From contig JACWAO010000080.1 in the NCBI GenBank assembly GCA_014874305.1, forward strand, positions 1 through 5,277: a stretch of 5,277 nucleotides of DNA, given 5' to 3'. A program made the translations under genes and the position numbers. The notes beneath the pieces were generated by a model. The model saw only the letters and a program-made list of their open reading frames with translations, was not told where the DNA came from and did not search any database. This DNA is from Candidatus Colwelliibacteriota bacterium. Its GTDB lineage: Bacteria > Patescibacteriota > Minisyncoccia > UBA6257 > Colwellbacteraceae. Shown here one piece after another: positions 1-5,012 of this stretch (position 1 is its first letter; each line of letters starts with the position of its first letter).

Positions 1-204
1 CCTTGACTGAGACAGGAGTTGAGCTGGGTTGAGGACTAAGACGACGACGGAGGCCAGGATCCCTATGATGGCGATGACGATGAGGAGTTCTATCAATGTG
101 AAAGAGTTTTGTTCTTTTACATTGACCCTGAGCCGTGTCGAAGGGTGGGAGGTAAAGGAGTCCCTAGCCCTATGGTTATCGAAATTGTTTTCAGCAGTAG
201 ACAA
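1..204 (-). CDS. Type IV pilin / pseudopilin, N-terminal part (cut by left window edge)
   Basis: This is the amino end of a type IV pilin-like protein, a subunit of pili or of a type II secretion/competence pseudopilus. In this frame the 68 visible codons contain FTLIELLIVIAIIGILASVV from residue 35, the class III signal: Phe+1, Glu+5 and a long hydrophobic helix, followed by LVLNPAQLLSQSR. The prepilin peptidase should cut after Ser34, where Gly is usual. There is no in-frame ATG or GTG after the upstream stop. The only canonical start is TTG at 204-202, preceded by AGAGAG with almost no spacing, so the start is uncertain. It would give a 34-residue leader, long for the family. Part of that leader (HPSTRLRV) is encoded by a short genomic repeat at about 125-146. 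An ATG lies at 99-97 in another frame and is followed at once by TAA, so a one-base error or frameshift there would also explain the missing start. The globular C-terminal domain lies outside the window, so the subtype cannot be told. Confidence 0.85.
   Translation of the reverse strand, partial: MSTAENNFDNHRARDSFTSHPSTRLRVNVKEQNSFTLIELLIVIAIIGILASVVVLVLNPAQLLSQSR
125..146. repeat. Short REP-like palindromic element inside the pilin leader
   Basis: The outer arms ACCCT (125-129) and AGGGT (142-146) are perfect inverted repeats, with GAGCC and GTGTCGA between them. I recall very similar 20-25 base units (CCCTTCGAC...GCTCAGGG) scattered in many copies through Patescibacteria and some other bacterial genomes, mostly between genes. 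There is only one copy in this window, so its repeated nature rests on recognition and not on anything visible here. Read on the minus strand in the pilin frame it encodes roughly HPSTRLRV. Confidence 0.55.
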
Positions 205-237
205 CTCTCTATAATTTATTTTTTCGCGATGTATTTA

Positions 238-266
238 ATGATATAAGAAAGAGATAAGCGCAACAA
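238..266 (-). promoter_or_regulatory. Possible promoter for the pilin gene
   Basis: On the minus strand TTGTTG (266-261) and TATCAT (243-238) are separated by exactly 17 bases. The -10 box matches the sigma-70 consensus at five of six positions and the -35 at three. Transcription would start near 231, leaving about 27 bases before the candidate TTG start. The site lies just downstream of the recR terminator, where a new promoter is needed. The region is AT-rich, so a chance match is possible. Confidence 0.35.
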
Positions 267-269
267 CCT

Positions 270-301
270 AAAAACGTAAATTAAGCGCGACCGCGTTTAA
301 T
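270..301 (-). terminator. Intrinsic terminator overlapping the recR stop codon
   Basis: On the minus strand ATTAAACGC (301-293) pairs with GCGCTTAAT (288-280), nine pairs including one G-U, around a four-base loop. It is followed by TTACGTTTTT, an interrupted U-tract. The recR TAA (299-297) lies in the 5' arm of the stem, so a ribosome finishing recR would cover the hairpin. The stem is AT-rich at its base and the U-tract is broken, so termination may be moderate. Confidence 0.55.
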
Positions 302-899
302 ACCTGCGACTTATCGCCTCTCCCAACGTCTCCTCATCCGCGAACTCTATTTCTCCTCCGGAGGGTATTCCCCTTCCAAGTCTTGTTATTTTTTCCGCGA
401 AAGGCCTGAGTTCTTCGGCCACAAGGGAGGAGATGACATCGCCGACGGGATTGGGGTTTAGGGCTAGTATTATTTCTTTGGCCTTCCTGGACGCGGAGTT
501 TGATATATCCTCCTCCAGGCTTTTCAGTTTTATCTTCTGCTCGGAGGTGAGCACGCCAACCCTGCGCATATCGCCGAAGACCAGGTACCGGCCATTAAAC
601 TTTCCGGTCTTTTCAATCGAAAGAAGATCGGTTTCCTTTTCCACGACAGCGATTATTCCAGCGTCTCTTGAGGAAGATGAACATATCTCGCAAAAATCCC
701 CGTCGTTCTCATATAAGTTAAAGCATCTTCTGCACACCTTGACCTGCTTTAATCCGACTGCCGCGGCCGCGATGAGGTCTATAAAGCTTCTGCCCTTATG
801 AACGGCATAAAGCGCGATGCGCAAAGCCTGCCTCGGGCCGACGCCGGGCAGTTCGGAAAAAATATCCGCGAATCGCTTAATTGGCTCCGGCGTTTTCAT
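297..899 (-). CDS. recR: Recombination mediator protein RecR
   Basis: RecR acts with RecO (and RecF) to load RecA on SSB-coated single-stranded DNA at gaps and stalled forks. The 200-residue length is normal for the family. In order: a helix-hairpin-helix (LPGVGPRQALRIA, residues 17-29), a four-cysteine zinc finger (CRRC at 56-59, CEIC at 70-73), a Toprim domain (IIAVVEKETD, 82-91, up to EIILALNPN near 150), and the C-terminal GRGIPSGGEIEFADEETLGEA signature (175-195). The Toprim segment usually written NPTxEGE/D reads NPNPVGD here, so the usual Glu is Val. I chose the ATG at 899-897; a TTG at 908 would add three residues. Neither has a visible Shine-Dalgarno, and the gene overlaps the end of dnaB by 23 nt, so translation is probably coupled to dnaB. 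It is the last gene of the cluster and is followed at its stop by a terminator. Confidence 0.96.
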   Translation of the reverse strand: MKTPEPIKRFADIFSELPGVGPRQALRIALYAVHKGRSFIDLIAAAAVGLKQVKVCRRCFNLYENDGDFCEICSSSSRDAGIIAVVEKETDLLSIEKTGKFNGRYLVFGDMRRVGVLTSEQKIKLKSLEEDISNSASRKAKEIILALNPNPVGDVISSLVAEELRPFAEKITRLGRGIPSGGEIEFADEETLGEAISRRY

Positions 900-2256
900 C
901 GGTATCAACGTGCGCGGTGTCTATATTCTGGAAACTAATTTTTTGCTTATCGAAATACAGCGGAACCGATCCCAGTGGGCCGTTGCGGTGTTTGGAAACT
1001 ATAACCTCCACGACGTTCTGTTCATCCTCAGGAAGATCCATTCTGTCTTTGTTCTTGTGATAAAGGAAAAGCACAACGTCGGCATCCTGTTCGATACTGC
1101 CGCTCTCCCGAAGATCGGACAATCTTGGAATTTTTACGTCTCTTTTATCGACTTCTCTTGAAAGCTGGGAGACGGCGATGACCGGCACGTTCAACTCCCT
1201 GGCCAATCCCTTTAATCCGCGGCTTACTTCCGTTACCTGCTGAACCACCGAATCCTGATGAGCTCTGGGCTGTACCAACTGCAGATAATCGACTACCAGC
1301 AGATCGAGGTGCTTTTGTTCAGCCTGGAGTCTCCGGGCCATCGCCCGCATTTCTATAATTGTGGGGGAGGGAGTGTCGTCTATAAATAAAGACGCGCGAC
1401 TTAATTTATCGAGCGCGGCCTGAATCATTTGAAAATCCTCGTCGTCCTTCAGACGGCCTGTTCGGAGTTTCCACGCGTCAACATCCGCTTCGGAAGCGAT
1501 AAGCCTGTCTATAACCTGCTCGCGGCTCATTTCAAGCGAGAAGTAACCGACGGTGTGCCCGAATTTCAAAGCGGCGTTTCTCGCTATATCCAAAGTAAGG
1601 GCGGTCTTACCCTGGGATGGTCTGGCTCCTATGATTATAAGATCGGAGCGCTGAAGACCGGACAGGATGTTGTCCAACCCGGTAAATCCCGTCGGCACTC
1701 CGCGCAGTCTGTCTGCGTCTCCCTGGTGAAGTTTCTCTATTCTTTCATAAGCGGATTTCAAATCCTCTTTTATGGAAACGAAATTTCTGGCCAGCGACTT
1801 TTCCGAGATGGCGAAAATCTTCTGCTCTATGCCGTCGAGCATGACATCAAGATCGTCGTCGGGGCTAAAGGCGTTCTCCGTTATCCTGGCTGATACGTTT
1901 ATAAGATCCCTTAACACCCTTTTCTCCCTTACGATCTTCGCGTAGTGCGCGATGTGGGAGGATGTCGGGACGGAGTTTATAAGCTCGGTGAGGTAGGTCG
2001 AGCCGCCCGCTTCCTTTAGCTTGTCCGATCTCTTAAGCTCTGCCGTAACCGAGAGGATGTCTATAGGTTCATGCTTTTCCCAAAGACGTATCGCGGCTTC
2101 GAATATGTCCCCGTGGGCTTTTTTGTAAAAGTCATCGGAAGTAATGGTGTCCGCTACGGAAAAAATGGCGTCTTTGTCTATCATTAACGCCCCCAAAACC
2201 GACTGCTCGGCTTCAAGATCCTGCGGAGGTATCTTTAATTCGCTGGCCTTAGGCAT
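877..2256 (-). CDS. dnaB: Replicative DNA helicase DnaB
   Basis: DnaB is the hexameric 5'-3' helicase that unwinds DNA at the replication fork and binds primase through its N-terminal domain. The protein has 459 residues, the usual length, with no intein. The N-terminal domain begins PPQDLEAEQSVLGALM (10-25) and runs to about 155, followed by a linker and the RecA-like ATPase domain. The latter shows GVPTGFTGLD (186-195), Walker A GARPSQGKTA (210-219), the catalytic-glutamate region YFSLEMS (E242), Walker B LLVVDYLQL (319-327, D323), SQLSREVDKR (363-372), LRESGSIEQDAD (382-393), and the arginine-finger segment SKHRNGPLG (421-429, R424). The ATG lies 6 nt after the cysS stop, with only a weak purine stretch (AGAAAG) about 12 bases upstream. 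The 3' end overlaps recR. It is the middle gene of a probable cysS-dnaB-recR transcript. Confidence 0.98.
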   Translation of the reverse strand: MPKASELKIPPQDLEAEQSVLGALMIDKDAIFSVADTITSDDFYKKAHGDIFEAAIRLWEKHEPIDILSVTAELKRSDKLKEAGGSTYLTELINSVPTSSHIAHYAKIVREKRVLRDLINVSARITENAFSPDDDLDVMLDGIEQKIFAISEKSLARNFVSIKEDLKSAYERIEKLHQGDADRLRGVPTGFTGLDNILSGLQRSDLIIIGARPSQGKTALTLDIARNAALKFGHTVGYFSLEMSREQVIDRLIASEADVDAWKLRTGRLKDDEDFQMIQAALDKLSRASLFIDDTPSPTIIEMRAMARRLQAEQKHLDLLVVDYLQLVQPRAHQDSVVQQVTEVSRGLKGLARELNVPVIAVSQLSREVDKRDVKIPRLSDLRESGSIEQDADVVLFLYHKNKDRMDLPEDEQNVVEVIVSKHRNGPLGSVPLYFDKQKISFQNIDTAHVDTDENAGAN

Positions 2257-2262
2257 TTATTG

Positions 2263-3648
2263 TCATATCTTTCTAACAACTAGCGGACCCCTTCCGGTGT
2301 CCTCTACCGTATATCCTAACTGCTCTATTTTTTTTCTCAAGCTGTCGGCCTGGATAAACTGTTTATGAACCCTGGATTTCTCCCGCTCCATGACCAACTG
2401 CTTCACTTTTACCGGCATTTTCCCGTACTTTTTCGTCGTCTCGCCAAGTCCCAGCCCTAAAACCTTATCAAACTCCGTAATCAGCTTTATCTTCTCTTTG
2501 GAATTGAGGCCAGTATCATTTATCGTCTTCCAGGCGAGAGAAAGGGCGGCTGGGGTTCCAAGATCGTCGTCTATGGCTTCCTTGAACATTTTTAAAATCC
2601 TGCCGGCTTCTTTTTTGTCTGCCGCCGATGAGCGCTTTTTATTTTCCCCAAGAGCAATCTCGGCCGACATGCGGAGAAGAGAGGTGCGCAGGTTGTGGAG
2701 CGCGTTAACGGCCGCCTCTAGTGATTCCCAGGTAAAATTAAGCTTCGCTCGGTAATGCGTGCCTAACGCGAGGTAACGGAAAGCCAATGGATCGATCCCG
2801 CGTTCTTCGAGATCGGACAGTCTGTAAATATTACGGAGGGATTTCGACATTTTTTGTCCGTCGACTAAGAGATGCTCTCCCTCCAGAAAATAATTCACGA
2901 ACTTTCTTCCGGTCGCTCCTTCCGACTGGGCAATCTCGTTTTCGTGGTGCGGAAACACAAGATCGATTCCTCCGGCATGTATGTCAAAATATTCCCCGAG
3001 GTTCTCTATGCTCATGGCCGAGCATTCGATATGCCACCCCGGGCGTCCTTCCCCATAAGGAGAGGGCCAGAATGGTTCCTTCGGTTTTCTGGCTTTCCAC
3101 AGCACGAAATCCTGCGCGTCTTCTTTCTGGTACTCATCGGACGAGGTTCTCGCCCCGCTTTTTATCTCCCTCTTATCCAGCTCGGAAAGCCTGCCGTAAT
3201 CTTTGAACCTCGATATGCGGAAGTATACCGATCCGTCCTCCCCTTTATAGGCGTACCCCTTTTTATCCAGCTTGGTTATCAGTTTAAGCATCTCGCCTAT
3301 GTATTTCGTGGCTCGCGGATAAACTTCGGCTTTCTTGATATTAAGTTTTTTTAAGTCCTCGAAAAAAAGCTTCGAGTATCTGCTTCCTATTTTCTTGTAG
3401 TCTGTTTTTTCATCCTCGGATTTGCGGATTATCTTATCGTCTATGTCGGTAATATTAGTAACCTGTTTTACCTTGTATTTATTGAGTTCCAGCGCGCGGC
3501 GCAAAACATCCTCGAAAATATACGTCCGGAGGTTGCCTATGTGCACGTAGTCGTAAACCGTCGGCCCGCAAGTATAGAGACCTGCTCGTCCGGGTTTTAT
3601 CGGCTTGAACCTCTCCTTGCGACGGGTAAGAAAGTTATACAAAATCAT
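2263..3648 (-). CDS. cysS: Cysteinyl-tRNA synthetase (class I)
   Basis: This cytosolic enzyme charges tRNA-Cys with cysteine using ATP. Its 461 residues match the bacterial family. The Rossmann catalytic domain shows CGPTVYDYVHIGNLRTY (27-43), with HIGN as the HIGH motif and Cys27 as the first zinc ligand. The other expected ligands are present: Cys209 in GWHIECSAM, and His234 and Glu238 in FPHHENEIAQSEG. KMSKS is at 266-270. The next residues are LRN where the family normally has LGN, so Arg272 replaces a conserved Gly beside the mobile ATP-binding loop. A DALR-type helical domain and a C-terminal tRNA-binding region follow, ending GYTVEDTGRGPLVVRKI. The ATG at 3648 has no Shine-Dalgarno. 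A good -10 box ends nine bases upstream, so the mRNA may be nearly leaderless. It is the first gene of the cysS-dnaB-recR cluster and follows a terminator. Confidence 0.98.
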   Translation of the reverse strand: MILYNFLTRRKERFKPIKPGRAGLYTCGPTVYDYVHIGNLRTYIFEDVLRRALELNKYKVKQVTNITDIDDKIIRKSEDEKTDYKKIGSRYSKLFFEDLKKLNIKKAEVYPRATKYIGEMLKLITKLDKKGYAYKGEDGSVYFRISRFKDYGRLSELDKREIKSGARTSSDEYQKEDAQDFVLWKARKPKEPFWPSPYGEGRPGWHIECSAMSIENLGEYFDIHAGGIDLVFPHHENEIAQSEGATGRKFVNYFLEGEHLLVDGQKMSKSLRNIYRLSDLEERGIDPLAFRYLALGTHYRAKLNFTWESLEAAVNALHNLRTSLLRMSAEIALGENKKRSSAADKKEAGRILKMFKEAIDDDLGTPAALSLAWKTINDTGLNSKEKIKLITEFDKVLGLGLGETTKKYGKMPVKVKQLVMEREKSRVHKQFIQADSLRKKIEQLGYTVEDTGRGPLVVRKI

Positions 3649-3657
3649 ACAGGTTCA

Positions 3658-3686
3658 AGTATAGCGCCGAGCCCCGAAAAAGAGAA
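3658..3686 (-). promoter_or_regulatory. Probable promoter of the cysS-dnaB-recR cluster, nearly leaderless
   Basis: TATACT on the minus strand (3663-3658) matches the -10 consensus at five of six positions. At 17 bases spacing the -35 position is TTCTCT (3686-3681), a poor match lying in the U-tail of the preceding terminator. The normal start point would be near 3651, only three bases or so before the cysS ATG, which would leave no room for a ribosome binding site; none is visible. The position between a terminator and an operon start supports the call; the weak -35 argues for caution. Confidence 0.5.
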
Positions 3687-3717
3687 AACCCGCTATTTTT
3701 CCGTAGCGGGTTTCTCT
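3676..3717 (-). terminator. Strong intrinsic terminator after the membrane protein gene
   Basis: AAACCCGCTA (3686-3695) pairs perfectly with TAGCGGGTTT (3704-3713) around an eight-base loop. Four more pairs (3681-3684 with 3714-3717) form beyond a single bulged A at 3685. Read on the minus strand it is followed by a T-rich run, TTTTCTCTTTTT, that overlaps the outer stem. It begins 18 nt after the stop of the upstream gene. The plus-strand reading also ends T-rich but no plus-strand gene points into it. Confidence 0.88.
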
Positions 3718-3734
3718 GTTTATCGATTCCGTTA

Positions 3735-4175
3735 CTACTTTCCGCCTGAGGTCGGTGACGGCAAGGTGCTGGTTGCCGTTGGGGCGCTTTGTACACCGGA
3801 AGGCTGGGACTGAACGGATTGCGGGTTTGTTATCGCCTGCACCACCGGACTATCCGAAGCCACTGGAGCTATCCATAATACCATCGAGCGGTTGAAATAG
3901 ATCATGCCCTGTGGTTTCCAGAACGCGTTGGCGAAGTTGGACAAGCTGTACGGATTTTGCGTGTTTTTTGTATCAACCTGCAGAAGATACGCGTCATTCA
4001 TCTTAAGCGACGGGAAGAAACTCAGCTGGCCAAAATATATGTCGCCGGAAGTCATGTAAACGGCGTAATAGGTTGGCTTAGCGGCAAACTGACGCCACGC
4101 GAGCAAGGCGATTACCACCACCAGCGCGACTATGACCGTAACGTAAAACTTCGGGCTGCTGAACAAATCTCTCAT
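3735..4175 (-). CDS. Conserved hypothetical single-pass membrane protein
   Basis: Function unknown. The 146-residue protein has a short N-terminus (MRDLFSSPKF), one hydrophobic segment at about residues 10-28 (YVTVIVALVVVIALLAW), then a soluble domain at about 36-115 and a low-complexity tail rich in Ser, Thr, Pro and Gln (117-146). I see no lipobox; the segment is most likely an uncleaved anchor with the domain outside. The soluble part has an arrangement I recall from uncharacterised Patescibacteria proteins: YYAVYMTSGDIYFGQLSFFP (36-55), a YLLQVD element, SLSNFANAFWKPQGMIYFNR (77-96) and a D-S-x-V-V-Q-A-I element (108-115). No catalytic motif is evident. The ATG at 4175 has no clear Shine-Dalgarno, and I could not identify a convincing promoter upstream. 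A terminator separates it from cysS, so shared function with that cluster is not implied. Confidence 0.85.
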   Translation of the reverse strand: MRDLFSSPKFYVTVIVALVVVIALLAWRQFAAKPTYYAVYMTSGDIYFGQLSFFPSLKMNDAYLLQVDTKNTQNPYSLSNFANAFWKPQGMIYFNRSMVLWIAPVASDSPVVQAITNPQSVQSQPSGVQSAPTATSTLPSPTSGGK

Positions 4176-4330
4176 TTATGTCTGAACCGATATTTTCTTA
4201 AACTATTTTCGACCTTATTTATTTTTTTGCGATATGTTTATCGTAGCAATCATTTCGCAAGATGTAAATTGTGGAAAAGTAAATTCTATAGATCCTCTTC
4301 CTAAAGAGGTGGGGGGTCGAACCTATACGA
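4176..4330. other. AT-rich intergenic spacer with small hairpins, no gene seen
   Basis: This spacer of about 155 bases separates the exonuclease terminator from the membrane protein gene. It holds a perfect six-pair hairpin, CCTCTT (4294-4299) with AAGAGG (4304-4309), a small CGATA/TATCG palindrome near 4229-4242, and a long A/T run. On the minus strand GGTTCGACCCC near 4312-4322 resembles a tRNA T-loop, but the partner stem does not pair. Any promoter for the downstream membrane protein must lie here, but I cannot assign boxes with confidence. Confidence 0.5.
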
Positions 4331-4367
4331 CGGGATAAAATAAAGGAGCCGGTTATGAATCGGCTCC
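4331..4367 (-). terminator. Intrinsic terminator containing the exonuclease stop codon
   Basis: On the minus strand GGAGCCG (4367-4361) pairs with CGGCTCC (4351-4345), seven perfect pairs around a nine-base loop, followed by TTTATTTTAT. The TAA stop of the exonuclease (4355-4353) lies within the loop, so the last codons of the gene form the 5' arm. The GC-rich stem and T-rich tail make this a convincing Rho-independent terminator. Confidence 0.85.
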
Positions 4368-4919
4368 GATCGGCTTCCGGATCGAGGAGACCGCGCTCTT
4401 TAAACGTCTGAACATCTCCGCTTGTTGACGCGCGTCTTCTAGCGCGTTGTGCGTGGAAGTTTTCCCGGGAAGAAACTTCCTCGCTACCTTGCTTTTTGAA
4501 GTTTTTGCCCATAGACGCTCGCCGGTCGCTCCAGCGTAATATGATTTTATATCTAGGGCCGTGTGTCCAAACGGGTCGTTGCGCAAAAAGTGTACAAAGT
4601 ACCAATGGACGAACATCCAGTCAAAGGGGGCGTTAAGGCCTACGAAAACCGGTTTTTTGTTTCGGTTGCACGCTCTCTTTACCCAGACATCAAATGCCTT
4701 CATTGCAACTCCAGGGTCCACGCCGTAGGCAGACAGCCGCTGGCGGTTGAGACCGGAAACCTTGAGAGCTTCCTTCTCGAAATTCCCGGAGATGGGCTTC
4801 ATCTCCACGTAGAAATCGTGCCCGCCCCCGACCACGCAGGCTCCTATTGATAATAGCGAGTAATCTCCCGGAATCGGGCCGTCGGTTTCCACGTCGACAG
4901 ACACAAACACTTCCACCAA
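4353..4919 (-). CDS. DEDDh-family 3'-5' exonuclease (RNase H fold)
   Basis: A 188-residue stand-alone exonuclease of the DnaQ-like DEDDh superfamily, expected to remove nucleotides from 3' ends of DNA or RNA with two metal ions. All catalytic residues are visible: Asp9 and Glu11 in SVDVETDGP (7-15), Asp100 in GLNAPFDWMF (94-103), His157 in THNALEDA (156-163) and Asp162. PIPGDYSLLSIGACVVG (15-31), WYFVHFLRNDPFGHTALDIKSYY (106-128) and ARQQAEMFRRL follow a recognisable subfamily of small bacterial exonucleases with no polymerase attached; its substrate is uncertain. The start is TTG at 4919-4917, chosen because AAAGGAGGAG ends eight bases upstream. GTG at 4916 is the alternative, three bases further from that site. 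A separate terminator follows, so it appears to be a single-gene unit. An overlapping same-strand reading frame across its 3' end (4219-4605) has no support. Confidence 0.9.
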   Translation of the reverse strand: MVEVFVSVDVETDGPIPGDYSLLSIGACVVGGGHDFYVEMKPISGNFEKEALKVSGLNRQRLSAYGVDPGVAMKAFDVWVKRACNRNKKPVFVGLNAPFDWMFVHWYFVHFLRNDPFGHTALDIKSYYAGATGERLWAKTSKSKVARKFLPGKTSTHNALEDARQQAEMFRRLKSAVSSIRKPIGADS

Positions 4920-4927
4920 GGTACAGT

Positions 4928-4937
4928 CTCCTCCTTT
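4928..4937 (-). promoter_or_regulatory. Strong Shine-Dalgarno for the exonuclease
   Basis: AAAGGAGGAG on the minus strand sits eight bases before the TTG at 4919. It is the only strong ribosome binding site in the window and it decides the non-ATG start of the exonuclease. Confidence 0.8.
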
Positions 4938-4961
4938 TAAAGTAGGCGTAACTCAGCCGTC

Positions 4962-4990
4962 ATAGTACGCAAAAAAGCGCGGCTCGGCAA
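4962..4990 (-). promoter_or_regulatory. Possible exonuclease promoter overlapping the upstream terminator
   Basis: TTGCCG (4990-4985) and TACTAT (4967-4962) on the minus strand are exactly 17 bases apart, each matching four of six consensus positions. The start point would be near 4955, giving a leader of about 36 bases with the Shine-Dalgarno in place. The -35 box lies in the loop of the upstream terminator hairpin. The spacing and position are good but the boxes are only moderate. Confidence 0.4.
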
Positions 4991-4998
4991 CCGCGCTT
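4970..4998 (-). terminator. Strong intrinsic terminator after the GH1 gene
   Basis: On the minus strand AAGCGCGG (4998-4991) pairs with CCGCGCTT (4982-4975), eight perfect pairs around an eight-base loop, followed immediately by a run of T (six in all, two within the stem). It starts 14 nt after the GH1 stop codon. Confidence 0.92.
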
Positions 4999-5012
4999 TA
5001 AGGCGCTTGCTT

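Noticed and set aside
29..214. Plus-strand reading frame of 61 codons
   Set aside because: It lies opposite the pilin coding sequence and across its repeat; the minus-strand frame carries the unmistakable FTLIELLIVIAIIG motif.
897..908. TTG at 908 as the recR start
   Set aside because: The ATG three codons later gives the usual N-terminus; neither start has a Shine-Dalgarno, so the more common codon is preferred.
1429..1893. Plus-strand frame of 154 codons opposite dnaB
   Set aside because: It is antisense to the conserved ATPase domain of dnaB and has no family features.
2787..3354. Two long plus-strand frames opposite cysS
   Set aside because: Both lie within the well-supported cysS gene and show no recognisable domain, so they are antisense shadows.
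4260..4340. Possible tRNA or tmRNA gene
   Set aside because: A GGTTCGAC-like T-loop is present, but no cloverleaf, anticodon arm or pairing acceptor stem can be drawn on either strand.
4219..4605. Minus-strand reading frame of 128 codons overlapping the exonuclease 3' end
   Set aside because: It overlaps the exonuclease in another frame, crosses that gene's terminator, is rich in Arg and Ser without any domain, and has no ribosome binding site.
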